Assembly (NCBI GenBank): GCA_958451615.1
Contig: CAUDQR010000002.1
Span: forward strand, 62,001 to 126,000
Direction of reading: 5' to 3'
From: an uncultured Collinsella sp.
GTDB lineage: Bacteria > Actinomycetota > Coriobacteriia > Coriobacteriales > Coriobacteriaceae
Length of the DNA: 64,000 nt
Shown: positions 25,846 to 34,225 of the stretch, piece after piece
How the letters are laid out: each line of letters begins with the position of its first letter
Numbering within the stretch: the first letter of the stretch is position 1
The notes under the pieces: generated by a model
Database searches by the model: none
The model's input: only the letters and a program-made list of their open reading frames with translations
What the model was told of the DNA's origin: nothing
Translations under genes and position numbers: made by a program

Positions 25846-26637
25846 ATGCCCACACCTTCCACTGCACGCATGCACGACTTCGAGGTCGTCTCGAACAAGG
25901 AGATCGCCGAGGGCATCTTCTCGCTCGTAATCTCGGCCCCCAAGCTTGCAAGTGCGCTCAAGCCCGGTCAGTTTGTGAACATCGCCGTGCCCGGCGATGC
26001 CTCTTCGCTGCTTCGCGTGCCCCTGAGCTTCTATCGCGCCGACGCCCAGGCCGGCACCGTCGAGCTGTGGTACGCCGTCGTGGGCGACGACACCCGCCGT
26101 CTGTCGCAGATGGCCCCCGGTTCCACTTCTAACCTGCTGGGCCCTGGCGGCCGCGGCTGGCTTGTTCCCGAGGGCACCAGGAAGGCGCTGCTCGTTGCGG
26201 GCGGCATCGGTGTTCCGCCCGTGCTGTGCCTTGCCGGCATGCTCGTCGAGCAGGGTGTGGCCGTCGACGTGTGCCTGGGCTTTGGCACCGCGTCCAAGGC
26301 CGTGGGAGTCGATGAGTTCCGCGCGCTGTGCGATACGGTCAACGTGTGCACCGACGACGGCTCGCTCGGCACGCACGGTTTTTGCACCGATCCTGCCGCT
26401 GAGCTGCTTGGCGAGGGCGGCTACGACTACGTCGCCAGCTGCGGCCCCGCTGTCATGATGAAGAAAGTCGCCGCCGCTGCCGCCGAGGCCGGTGCGTACT
26501 GCGAGGTGTCCCTCGAGCGCATGATGAGCTGTGGCTTTGGCGCCTGCAACACCTGCAATGTCGAGACGGTCGACGGTATGAAGGGTGCTTGCATGTGCGG
26601 CCCCGTGTTCGATGCTTCCAAGGTGGTGGTCTTCTAG
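25846..26637 (+). CDS. pyrK: Dihydroorotate dehydrogenase B electron-transfer subunit
   Basis: PyrK carries FAD and a [2Fe-2S] cluster and passes electrons from dihydroorotate, oxidised by PyrD, to NAD. The 263-residue protein has a ferredoxin-reductase-like FAD domain (LLRVPLSFYRAD), an NAD domain (ALLVAGGIGVPPVL) and a C-terminal cysteine set CGFGACNTCNVE with a fourth Cys in ACMCGPVF. The start follows TTGGAG. Its stop overlaps the pyrD GTG, so the two subunits are coupled. Confidence 0.95.
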   Translation: MPTPSTARMHDFEVVSNKEIAEGIFSLVISAPKLASALKPGQFVNIAVPGDASSLLRVPLSFYRADAQAGTVELWYAVVGDDTRRLSQMAPGSTSNLLGPGGRGWLVPEGTRKALLVAGGIGVPPVLCLAGMLVEQGVAVDVCLGFGTASKAVGVDEFRALCDTVNVCTDDGSLGTHGFCTDPAAELLGEGGYDYVASCGPAVMMKKVAAAAAEAGAYCEVSLERMMSCGFGACNTCNVETVDGMKGACMCGPVFDASKVVVF

Positions 26638-27560
26638 TGGGTACCGTTAACATGGCCGTCGATTTCGGCGGCGTCAAGATGCAGAACCCCATCAACACCG
26701 CAGCCGGTACCTTTGGCTACGGTTGGCAGTTCCAGAACTTCTTTGATGTTTCCCAGCTGGGCGCCATCACCACCAAGGGTTGCGCTGCCGAGCCCTGGCC
26801 CGGCAACCCCGCGCCCCGCATGGCCGAGATTCCCGGCGGTATGATCAACTCCGTGGGCCTTCAGAACCCCGGCGTGGCCGCCTTTGCCCGCGAGTCCGGT
26901 CCGTGGCTCGAACAGCTGTCCAAGGACGGCTGCCAGGTCATCTGTCAGGTTGCCGGCCACTCCGTTGACGAGTTTGTCCGCGCGCTCGAGATGTATGTCG
27001 AGCTGTGCCCCTGGGCTGCCGGCTACGAGATCAACGTGAGCTGCCCTAATATCGCCGCCGGCGGTGCCGCCATGGGCTCCACGCCCGAGGGCGCCTCTTC
27101 CGTTATGGCTGCCTGCCGCAAGGTGACCGATAAGCCGCTGTTCGTAAAGATGGCTCCGGTTAATGTCGCCGAGATTGCCAAGGCTCTCGAGGCCGCCGGC
27201 GCCGACGGCCTTTCGGTCATCAATTCCATCCAGGGCATGGCCATTGACGTGCACACCCGCAAGTCCCGTGTTGCCAAGCCCAAGGGCGGCCTTTCGGGCC
27301 CGCTGTGCCACCACATCGCCGTTCGCATGGTCTGGGAGGTCGCTCAGGCCGTCGATATCCCCATCAACGGCGTCGGCGGTGTCATGACCGGCGAGGATGC
27401 TGCCGAGTTTATCCTGGCCGGCGCCACCTGCGTGTCGGTCGGTATGGCCAACTTTGTCGATCCGTGCGCTTCGATTAAGATCGCGCGCGAGCTCGAGGCT
27501 TGGGCAGAGTCCCAGGGCGTGAAGGATATCAACGAGCTGGTAGGTGCTTTCGAATGCTAG
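26637..27560 (+). CDS. pyrD: Dihydroorotate dehydrogenase B (NAD-linked) catalytic subunit
   Basis: PyrD is the FMN-containing half of the class 1B enzyme. The 307-residue protein has NPINTAAGTFGYG, INSVGLQNPGVAAF, the INVSCPNIAAGG block with the catalytic Cys, and the phosphate-binding INGVGGVMTGEDA. GTG 26637 overlaps the pyrK TAG and lies seven bases after AAGGTGGTGG; ATG 26652 is a less well placed alternative. Use of NAD rather than quinone suits an anaerobe. The end overlaps pyrF by seven bases. Confidence 0.96.
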   Translation: MGTVNMAVDFGGVKMQNPINTAAGTFGYGWQFQNFFDVSQLGAITTKGCAAEPWPGNPAPRMAEIPGGMINSVGLQNPGVAAFARESGPWLEQLSKDGCQVICQVAGHSVDEFVRALEMYVELCPWAAGYEINVSCPNIAAGGAAMGSTPEGASSVMAACRKVTDKPLFVKMAPVNVAEIAKALEAAGADGLSVINSIQGMAIDVHTRKSRVAKPKGGLSGPLCHHIAVRMVWEVAQAVDIPINGVGGVMTGEDAAEFILAGATCVSVGMANFVDPCASIKIARELEAWAESQGVKDINELVGAFEC

Positions 27561-28270
27561 AGAATGATGCCCGCGACCGTGTTATCGTCGCCCTCGACTG
27601 CGATTGTGAGCGTGCGCTCGAGCTCGCCCATGAGCTTTCGGGCCACGCCGTCTGGCTCAAGGTGGGCATGACGCTCTATTACGCCGAGGGTCCCGAGATC
27701 GTCAAGACGTTCAAGGACTTGGGCTTCAAGGTCTTCCTCGACCTTAAGTTCCATGACATTCCGCATCAGGTGCGCGGTGCCGCCCGTTCGGCCTCGCTTG
27801 CCGGTGCCGACCTGCTCTCGGTCCACGGCTTGGGTTCGGGCGCTATGCTCGCCGCGTGCCGTGAGGGTGCCGAGGAGGCGCGCGAGGACCGCGCCAAGCT
27901 CGTCGCCATTACCGTGCTCACGAGTATGAATCAGGATGCCTTGAGCGAGATCGGCGTCGAGTCTCCCGTGGCCGAGGAAGCCGCCCGTCTGGCAAAGCTT
28001 GCCCAGACCAACGGCATCGACGGCATCGTGTGCTCGCCGATGGAGGCTCACGACATGCGTGAGCTGCTGGGTCCTGATGCCCTGATCGTGACTCCGGGTG
28101 TGCGTCCGGTGGGTGCCGCCCTTGGTGACCAGTCCCGCGTGGCGACGCCTTCCCAGGCTATCGAGCGTGGCGCAAGCCACATTGTGGTGGGCCGTCCCAT
28201 CACCGGTGCCGACGATCCGGTTGCCGCCTTTGACGCCATCGTCGCCGAGCTGGTCGAAAACGTCGCGTAA
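27554..28270 (+). CDS. pyrF: Orotidine 5'-phosphate decarboxylase
   Basis: PyrF makes UMP from OMP. The 238-residue protein has the class 1 pattern: VIVALDCDCERALELA, HAVWLKVGMTLYY, the catalytic cluster FLDLKFHDIPHQV and the phosphate-binding TPGVRPVGAALGDQ. The ATG overlaps the pyrD stop region. It ends the visible operon; pyrE and carAB must be elsewhere, because orotate phosphoribosyltransferase is needed between PyrD and PyrF. Confidence 0.97.
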   Translation: MLENDARDRVIVALDCDCERALELAHELSGHAVWLKVGMTLYYAEGPEIVKTFKDLGFKVFLDLKFHDIPHQVRGAARSASLAGADLLSVHGLGSGAMLAACREGAEEAREDRAKLVAITVLTSMNQDALSEIGVESPVAEEAARLAKLAQTNGIDGIVCSPMEAHDMRELLGPDALIVTPGVRPVGAALGDQSRVATPSQAIERGASHIVVGRPITGADDPVAAFDAIVAELVENVA

Positions 28271-28315
28271 AAGATTCCCCTAAGTCACCACTTTTGGGTC
28301 TCATTAGCACAAAAT

Positions 28316-28378
28316 AGCCCCTGTGCCTGCGTAAACTTTCCCATCCTTTGTGTGGAATCGCAGGTCAGGGGCTTAACT
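28316..28378 (+). terminator. Probable terminator of the pyr operon
   Basis: AGCCCCTG and CCTGCG (28316-28331) pair with CGCAGG and CAGGGGCT (28359-28373) around a 27-base loop, followed by TAACTTT. The stem is long but the U-tract is poor. Confidence 0.5.
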
Positions 28379-28392
28379 TTGGGCGCAGTATA

Positions 28393-28421
28393 TTGCACTT
28401 TTTGCGGGTATCGTCTAACCT
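28393..28421 (+). promoter_or_regulatory. Candidate promoter of mihF-gmk-rpoZ
   Basis: TTGCAC (28393-28398) and TAACCT (28416-28421) are 17 bases apart. A second candidate, extended -10 TGCTAAAAT at 28457-28465, lies nearer the gene. Confidence 0.5.
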
Positions 28422-28509
28422 ATGGAGCCGCGATTAGGCATTTTGTACGTTCTACGTGCTAAAATGCCAATTATTGAATCAGATATAACCCAACTATTTG
28501 GAGGTACGA

Positions 28510-28818
28510 ATGGCACTCCCTCAGCTTACCGACGAGCAGCGCAAGCAGGCTCTTGAGAAGGCTGCCGCCGCACGTCACGCCCGCGCTGAGCTTCGCGAGC
28601 AGATCAAGAAGGGCGAGAAGTCCCTCGAGTCCGTGCTCAACTCCGATGACCCCATCGCTTCCCGCATGAAGGTTTCCACCCTCATCGAGTCTCTCCCCGG
28701 TTATGGCAAGGCCAAGGCCGCCAAGATCATGGAGGAGCTCGGTATCTCCGCTACTCGTCGCGTCCAGGGTCTCGGCGTCCGTCAGCGCGAGCAGCTCCTC
28801 GAGCAGCTGACCAAATAA
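28510..28818 (+). CDS. mihF: Actinobacterial integration host factor (mIHF)
   Basis: A 102-residue basic helical protein. It shows the mIHF arrangement: an N-terminal helix (LTDEQRKQALEKAAAARHARAEL) and a helix-two-turn-helix DNA-binding part (TLIESLPGYGKAKAAKIMEELGIS, given in part) ending RRVQGLGVRQREQLL. In actinobacteria this nucleoid protein bends DNA and is unrelated to the proteobacterial IHF. TTGGAGGT precedes the ATG. The mihF-gmk-rpoZ order is a hallmark of Actinomycetota and helps place the organism. Confidence 0.9.
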   Translation: MALPQLTDEQRKQALEKAAAARHARAELREQIKKGEKSLESVLNSDDPIASRMKVSTLIESLPGYGKAKAAKIMEELGISATRRVQGLGVRQREQLLEQLTK

Positions 28819-29388
28819 GTGAGCGCTCAGGATTCCAAGCTCTTTGTGATTTCTGGACCGTCAGGCGCAGGCAAGGGTACGCTCGTCACTCGTGTGCGCG
28901 AGCGCCGCTCGAACCTGGGTCTGACGGTTTCGGCTACCACGCGAGCACCACGCAAAGGTGAGGTCGACGGCGTCAACTACTTTTTTCTGACGCGCGAGGA
29001 GTTCGACCGCCGCGTGGCAAACGGTGAGTTTGTTGAGTGGGCCGAGGTCCACGGTAACTGCTACGGCACGTTGGTGAGCGAGGTCACATCCAAGCTCGCC
29101 TCGGGCTCGTCTCTGATTTTGGAGATCGATGTCCAGGGCGCCCTGCAGGTGAAGGAGCGTTTCCCCGAGGCCGTGCTGATCTTTATCAAGCCGCCTTCGC
29201 TTGAGGTGCTCCGCGAGCGTCTAGTCGGTCGCGGTACCGAGACGCCCGAGACGATTGAGCTGCGTATGGCAAACGCCGCCGATGAGCTTGCCCTTGCCGA
29301 CCGCTACGACGACGTCGTGGTGAATGACGATCTCGACCGCGCGACCGATGAACTCGTTCGCGTTCTCGATATGCATGAAAGGATCTGA
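28819..29388 (+). CDS. gmk: Guanylate kinase
   Basis: Gmk phosphorylates GMP to GDP. The 189-residue protein starts with the P-loop FVISGPSGAGKGTLVTRV, then the GMP-binding SATTRAPRKGEVDGVNYFF and the EIDVQGALQVKERFPEAVLIFI stretch (given in parts of the same region). GTG at 28819 directly follows the mihF stop, with no clear ribosome site, so translation is probably coupled. Confidence 0.97.
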   Translation: MSAQDSKLFVISGPSGAGKGTLVTRVRERRSNLGLTVSATTRAPRKGEVDGVNYFFLTREEFDRRVANGEFVEWAEVHGNCYGTLVSEVTSKLASGSSLILEIDVQGALQVKERFPEAVLIFIKPPSLEVLRERLVGRGTETPETIELRMANAADELALADRYDDVVVNDDLDRATDELVRVLDMHERI

Positions 29389-29393
29389 GGTCC

Positions 29394-29675
29394 GTGTCCG
29401 TTGTAAAGCCTTGCATTGACGATCTTCTGGAGAAGACCGATCACAACCGCTTCCTGCTCGCTTCGCTTGCCTCCAAGCGCGCCTGCGACATCAATAGCAT
29501 GCTGCGTGGCCAGCACAACCGCGTGCTTGCCGTCCAGGATGTCGATGACATCACCATCGGGCTTTCCGGTGCCGATACCATCTCGATGGCTATGGACGAG
29601 ATTGTCGACGGTGACATCTCTTACGACGAGGCCCGTTACGAGAAGGCGCTCGGCCACAAGGTTGCTGAAGCCTAA
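29394..29675 (+). CDS. rpoZ: RNA polymerase omega subunit
   Basis: Omega helps assemble beta-prime into RNA polymerase. The 93-residue protein has the family core LASLASKRACDINSM, the equivalent of the usual VVAKRARQL region, and a C-terminal EKALGHKV stretch. GTG 29394 is preceded by GAAAGGA in the end of gmk. The gmk-rpoZ pairing is nearly universal. The similarity is modest, as usual for omega, but position and length agree. Confidence 0.9.
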   Translation: MSVVKPCIDDLLEKTDHNRFLLASLASKRACDINSMLRGQHNRVLAVQDVDDITIGLSGADTISMAMDEIVDGDISYDEARYEKALGHKVAEA

Positions 29676-30920
29676 ATGGCGGCTCGCGTCTGCCTGGTCC
29701 ACTATCACGAGGTTGGACTGAAGGGCAAGAACCGCGCACATTTTGAGCATATCCTCATGGATAACATTAAGGCGGCCTTGGCCGCCTTTTCCGTGAACGC
29801 CGTGTCTCGAATTTCCGGTTATATCCTCGTGACCTTTAACGAGCATCAGGCCGACGAGGCGGCGCGTGTCATCCGCACCGTCCCCGGCGTTGCTCGTGTG
29901 TCTTTGGCGTATCACACCAACCGCGACCCGCAGGAGTACTGCGCCGCCGCCGTGAAGGCGCTGCACGAGTTTGGTTCCTTCGATTCGTTTAAGGTGCACG
30001 CCAAGCGCTCCAATACTGACTATGAGCTCACCTCGATCGATATCAATCGTCAGGTGGGCGAGGTACTGTGTGAGGCCTTCCCCGATAAAAAGGTTCAAAT
30101 GCACGACCCCGATGCAATGGTGCACGTACTGGTGGTCCAGGGCAGCGTTTATGTGTACGCGCGCTCTGAGCGCGGCGTGGGCGGTCTGCCGGTGGGTTCT
30201 GCCGGCAAGGTCGTGACGCTGCTGTCGTCGGGTATCGATTCTCCGGTGGCGACCTGGATGCTCGCGCGTCGCGGCGCGGTGTGCGTGCCGGTGCATTTCT
30301 CCGGTCGTCCGCAGACGCCCGATACGAGCGAGTATTTGGTGCAGGACATCATCCGTGCGCTTGCGCCGGGTGTCCAGATCGGTCGTCTGTACGTGGTGCC
30401 GTTTGGCGACTGCCAGCGTGAGATTTCGGTTACCTGCCCCAGCAACCTGCGCGTGATCATGTACCGCCGCATTATGTATTCGGTTGCTGAGCGCATTGCA
30501 CACATCGAGGGTGCCAAGGCTATCGTTACGGGCGAATCGCTTGGGCAGGTTGCCTCCCAGACGCTTGAGAACATCATGGCCGTCAACGAGGCCGTGAAGA
30601 TCCCCGTGTTCCGTCCTCTCATCGGTTCGGACAAGCAGGAGATCATCGCACGTGCCGAGGAGATCGGTACATTCGATATCTCGACTGAGGCCGCTCCCGA
30701 CTGCTGCACGCTGTTTATGCCGCGCCGTCCCGAGACGCACGCTAAACTCGATGCCGTGCATGAGGCCTGGGAGTTGTTCGATCATGAGGAGATGATCGAG
30801 CGCCTGCTTAAGCAGACCGAGTACATCGACTTCGAGAGCAACACGTACAAGGCCCCTAAGACCTTAAAACGCAAACATTCGGAGCTTGCTCCGCGTGAGA
30901 TTTACCAAGATCACGAATAA
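29676..30920 (+). CDS. thiI: tRNA 4-thiouridine synthase ThiI
   Basis: ThiI adenylates U8 of tRNA and transfers sulfur to it. The 414-residue protein has an N-terminal ferredoxin-like and THUMP region (to about residue 165), the PP-loop LLSSGIDSPVATWML, and the GESLGQVASQTLENI block. No C-terminal rhodanese domain is present, as in the shorter Gram-positive form that works with a dedicated desulfurase. The ATG directly follows the rpoZ stop. A strong terminator follows. Confidence 0.95.
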   Translation: MAARVCLVHYHEVGLKGKNRAHFEHILMDNIKAALAAFSVNAVSRISGYILVTFNEHQADEAARVIRTVPGVARVSLAYHTNRDPQEYCAAAVKALHEFGSFDSFKVHAKRSNTDYELTSIDINRQVGEVLCEAFPDKKVQMHDPDAMVHVLVVQGSVYVYARSERGVGGLPVGSAGKVVTLLSSGIDSPVATWMLARRGAVCVPVHFSGRPQTPDTSEYLVQDIIRALAPGVQIGRLYVVPFGDCQREISVTCPSNLRVIMYRRIMYSVAERIAHIEGAKAIVTGESLGQVASQTLENIMAVNEAVKIPVFRPLIGSDKQEIIARAEEIGTFDISTEAAPDCCTLFMPRRPETHAKLDAVHEAWELFDHEEMIERLLKQTEYIDFESNTYKAPKTLKRKHSELAPREIYQDHE

Positions 30921-30930
30921 ATTTGTGCAT

Positions 30931-30965
30931 AGACCGACGATGCGCCTGCATCGTCGGTCTTTTGC
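30931..30965 (+). terminator. Terminator after thiI
   Basis: A 13-base perfect stem (30931-30943 with 30948-30960) with loop GCCT is followed by TTTTGC. Confidence 0.9.
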
Positions 30966-31016
30966 TATCTGGGCATTTTGCGGCTAAGCGTTCATTTGCT
31001 GTCGTGTGCCTGAATA

Positions 31017-31058
31017 AATGGACAGATTTGTGCAAGGTTTTGGTCGGTTTTTGGTTTG
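31017..31058 (+). promoter_or_regulatory. TTTGGT direct repeat upstream of comEA-comEC (putative competence operator)
   Basis: Exact TTTGGT hexamers start at 31039 and 31050, again 11 bases apart, about 80 bases before comEA. The surrounding TTTGGTCGGTTTTTGGTTTG matches the site before yraN-comM-dprA at 18 of 20 positions. AATGGACAG at 31017, two periods upstream, resembles the TTTGGACAG unit at recA. Confidence 0.55.
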
Positions 31059-31133
31059 ACCGCAAAAACCGGTTTTGGGGCGTGGCTGTTGTGGAGCTCC
31101 TTTCCTGACACGATGGTGTTGGGAGGTTTTGCT

Positions 31134-31847
31134 ATGGCGCAGCGCGAACAACACGAACGAGTCAAAAAGATGGACCGCTGGGCGGGCAAACTGCTCGGTC
31201 ATAAGGCAGTGGTGATGGCGATACTGGTCGTCATTGCGATGGCGAGTGGGCTGGCGATGGCGAACCTTGGCGGCGGTGCCGGCGGTGTGTCGTTTGAGCG
31301 CACTGATGGTTCGGGCACGTTAGTGGAGCCGGGATCCGGCGATGCTTCGAGCGGAAAGACATCCGAAGGCTCTTCGCCTAAGGCGTCTGCCGCGGCAGAG
31401 GTCTATGTCGATGTTGATGGCGCCGTGGTGTCACCCGGTGTATATCGCCTCAAAGACGGGGCGCGGGTGGCTCAGGCGATTGATGCCGCCGGCGGGCTGG
31501 CGCCCGAAGCAGACGTTACGGGGCTTAATCGTGCATCCAAGGTCACTGATGGACAAAAAATTCACGTTCCAACGGTAGGGGAGCAGCAGGCGTCCATTGC
31601 GGAAGCCGGTGTTGATGGTGGGGCTTCCGCGTCATCGGGCGTGAGTGGCGCCACAGGCCTAGTAAACATTAATACGGCAAGCGCGGCAGAGCTGCAGACG
31701 CTCTCGGGCATCGGTCCCTCAATGGCACAGTCGATTATCGATGAGCGGACAAAGAACGGTGCTTTTGCCTCGGTTGACGACCTGATGCGTGTTTCGGGAA
31801 TCGGCGAGAAGAAGCTTGCCAAAATCAAAGATTGCATCTGCGTATGA
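31134..31847 (+). CDS. comEA: Competence protein ComEA, DNA receptor
   Basis: ComEA is the membrane-anchored receptor that binds double-stranded DNA outside the cell for uptake. The 237-residue protein has a signal anchor (about 25-43: AVVMAILVVIAMASGLAMA), a Ser/Gly-rich stalk, an SLBB domain (about 85-145: VYVDVDGAVVSPGVYRLKDG) and C-terminal tandem helix-hairpin-helix motifs (VNINTASAAELQTLSGIG, VSGIGEKKLAKI). GGGAGG precedes ATG 31134. The stop overlaps the comEC start. The TTTGGT repeat lies upstream. Confidence 0.95.
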   Translation: MAQREQHERVKKMDRWAGKLLGHKAVVMAILVVIAMASGLAMANLGGGAGGVSFERTDGSGTLVEPGSGDASSGKTSEGSSPKASAAAEVYVDVDGAVVSPGVYRLKDGARVAQAIDAAGGLAPEADVTGLNRASKVTDGQKIHVPTVGEQQASIAEAGVDGGASASSGVSGATGLVNINTASAAELQTLSGIGPSMAQSIIDERTKNGAFASVDDLMRVSGIGEKKLAKIKDCICV

Positions 31848-34147
31848 GTGCGACCGAGCGCGAGCATGTGATGCCTCCGCGGCCCCTGATGCCGTGGACG
31901 ATAGCTCTGTGTGTCGGCATGTGCGTGGGCTGCGCCCTGGTGCTTAACGTGGCCGCTGATGCGCTACTGGGGGAGCAGGCGCCAGCGTTCGGGCCGCTAT
32001 GGGCTATTCCCGTTGCGGCGGCGATATTCGTTGTGCTGGCTCAATCTTGTGCGCGGCTTGCCCCTTTGAAGCGGTGGCTGTATGCCGCGTCCGTCGGTCT
32101 CGTGGCGGGAGCGGTCGTCTCGGCGTGGTGGGCTGTGGGTGCGCTCAGCGCTTCGAAGGCGCTCGACGGTCGAGCGGCAAGCGGTCTCGAGTTTGTCGTG
32201 CAGGGTGATCCATCCATAAACGACGACGTGTATTCCTATACCTGCGATGCACGCGCGGACGGTAAGAACTTGGCAACGGTTCGCCTATCGTGTGATCGTG
32301 AGCTCAAGGTCGGGGCGCACGTGCGTGTTATCGGTCGCGTTTCACGTTTTGAGAACGATGCGTATGGACGATCGCGCGTGCTCCGAGGCGAGGTGCGCAA
32401 GGTTAAAGCCGTTCGGATTGTGTCGGTCGATGAGGGCTCTTCGGGGCCGCTGCTTCGGCTGCGAAATGGGCTGCTTGCTTCCATCGCGCCTGCGACCGAC
32501 CCGGCGCGTGCGCTCATAGCCGGTGTCGTCTGCGGTCGTTCGGCCGAGCTGCGCGCCCAGCCGGCGGGCGACTGGTTTTCGGTGACGGGAACGGCGCATC
32601 TTATCGCCGTCTCGGGCAGCCATTTGGCTATCGTGGGGTTTGTAATCGAGGGTTTATTGCAAAAGACTCGGTGCTCACGTGGTCTTCAGCGGGCGATACT
32701 GGCGATAACGCTTGTGGGCTACGCTGCCTTTACGGGCGCGTCCCCCTCGGCCGTTCGTGCGTGCTGCATGGTGTTCGTGACGCTTGTCGTAAACGGCGCG
32801 GGGCGTCGCCGGCACGGACTTTCGGCACTCTTCGTAACCATATCCATCTTTGTGCTACTGCGGCCGACGGTGCTGTTCGAGATGGGCTTTCAGCTTTCAT
32901 GTGCCAGCGTCTTTGCCATCCTGTGCTTTTGCCCGTACGCCACCTACGCTTTGGGTGAGCTGGGTGTGCCATCGGGCATTGCCGGCATGCTCTCCGTCAC
33001 GCTGTGCTCGCAGTTGGCGACGCTCCCCATTACCATTCCTGCCTTCGGTACGTTCTCGCTCATTGCTCCGTTGGCAAATGCGGTCATCGGTCCGGTGGTG
33101 AGCGTACTGCTTGCTGTGTCCATCGTGCTGGTTCCCTTTTCGCTCGTGGGACCGTTGCGGACTTGGGCGCTCGTTGTGCCCGTGATTGCCGCCCGTTGCG
33201 CGCTGTTTTTCGAGCAGCTGTTTGCCGCCGTGCCGGGTGCATCCGTGAGCGTGCCGCCCGATAGCATGTGGATTTACCTAGTGCCGTGTTTGCTGGCGGT
33301 TCTGCTTGTCCGGTGGCCGCGTCCCCGTGCACGTCCTATGGCGGTGGGGCTTGCATGCCTGGTGCTCTTGGCTGCGATTCCGTACGTCTACTGGGATCGA
33401 TTCGCTCCGCCTTCGGTGACGGTGCTCGATGTGGGCCAGGCCGATGCGATTCTTATCCGCCAGGGCGGCGCAGTAGCACTCGTCGACTGCGGACTCGACG
33501 AGCGCGTGGTGGCGGCGTTGGTCCGCAATAACGTGCACCATATCGATGCCGTCTTTGTGACGCATTGGGATGAGGACCACTGGGGTGGTCTGCCTGCCGT
33601 GCTCGAACAGTTTTCGGTCGGAACGATTGCCGTGGCGGCGGATGCGCTGGAGGATGCTCCTGCCGAGGTATTGAACCGACCTGGCGTGGAGTATCGGCAG
33701 GTGCGCCGTGGGGATACGGTCGATATCGGCTCATTTTGCGCCCGCGTGATGTGGCCGTTCGAGTCCGTGGATGGCGAGGGAAATGAGGACTCGCTTGTCC
33801 TGCTGCTCTCTTATGTTCAGGAAGGCAAGGGCCTGCGCATACTTCTCACCGGTGATGCCGAGCTCGACCAAGAACGGGAATTCGTGCAGGAGGTGGGGGA
33901 TATCGATGTACTTAAACTTGGGCATCACGGCTCCAAGGTTTCAGTCGATGGTGAGTTGCTGGACGTCCTGAAGCCCGAGCTTTCCCTCGCAAGCGCCGGT
34001 GAGGGGAATCGATACGGCCATCCGTCCGATGCCTGCATCGATGCCGTTAAGGAAGCGGGTGGTGTGTTCGCGTGTACCATCGAACACGGCGACATTACCG
34101 TCGCACCGACTGCGAATGGCTTTGTGATGCGATGCCAGCGACCGTGA
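31844..34147 (+). CDS. comEC: Competence protein ComEC/Rec2, DNA channel
   Basis: ComEC forms the membrane channel through which one strand enters. The 767-residue protein has N-terminal membrane segments and an OB-like soluble part (about 90-200), the multi-spanning Competence domain with GTAHLIAVSGSHLAIVG, and a C-terminal metallo-beta-lactamase-like domain (VTVLDVGQADAILI, VTHWDEDHWGG, LKLGHHGSK). The MBL motifs are complete, suggesting it may itself degrade the non-entering strand. ATG 31844 overlaps the comEA TGA. Length and domain order are normal. Confidence 0.95.
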   Translation: MSATEREHVMPPRPLMPWTIALCVGMCVGCALVLNVAADALLGEQAPAFGPLWAIPVAAAIFVVLAQSCARLAPLKRWLYAASVGLVAGAVVSAWWAVGALSASKALDGRAASGLEFVVQGDPSINDDVYSYTCDARADGKNLATVRLSCDRELKVGAHVRVIGRVSRFENDAYGRSRVLRGEVRKVKAVRIVSVDEGSSGPLLRLRNGLLASIAPATDPARALIAGVVCGRSAELRAQPAGDWFSVTGTAHLIAVSGSHLAIVGFVIEGLLQKTRCSRGLQRAILAITLVGYAAFTGASPSAVRACCMVFVTLVVNGAGRRRHGLSALFVTISIFVLLRPTVLFEMGFQLSCASVFAILCFCPYATYALGELGVPSGIAGMLSVTLCSQLATLPITIPAFGTFSLIAPLANAVIGPVVSVLLAVSIVLVPFSLVGPLRTWALVVPVIAARCALFFEQLFAAVPGASVSVPPDSMWIYLVPCLLAVLLVRWPRPRARPMAVGLACLVLLAAIPYVYWDRFAPPSVTVLDVGQADAILIRQGGAVALVDCGLDERVVAALVRNNVHHIDAVFVTHWDEDHWGGLPAVLEQFSVGTIAVAADALEDAPAEVLNRPGVEYRQVRRGDTVDIGSFCARVMWPFESVDGEGNEDSLVLLLSYVQEGKGLRILLTGDAELDQEREFVQEVGDIDVLKLGHHGSKVSVDGELLDVLKPELSLASAGEGNRYGHPSDACIDAVKEAGGVFACTIEHGDITVAPTANGFVMRCQRP

Positions 34148-34155
34148 CGACGTCG

Positions 34156-34185
34156 TTGGCGTGTGGTGGGCCCCTGGGCTAGAAT
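34156..34185 (+). promoter_or_regulatory. Promoter of holA
   Basis: TTGGCG (34156-34161) and TAGAAT (34180-34185) are 18 bases apart, between comEC and holA. holA can thus be expressed without competence. Confidence 0.6.
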
Positions 34186-34225
34186 GGCACGGAACGAATG
34201 CGAAGGCCTGCGGGAGGGGAGCGCA

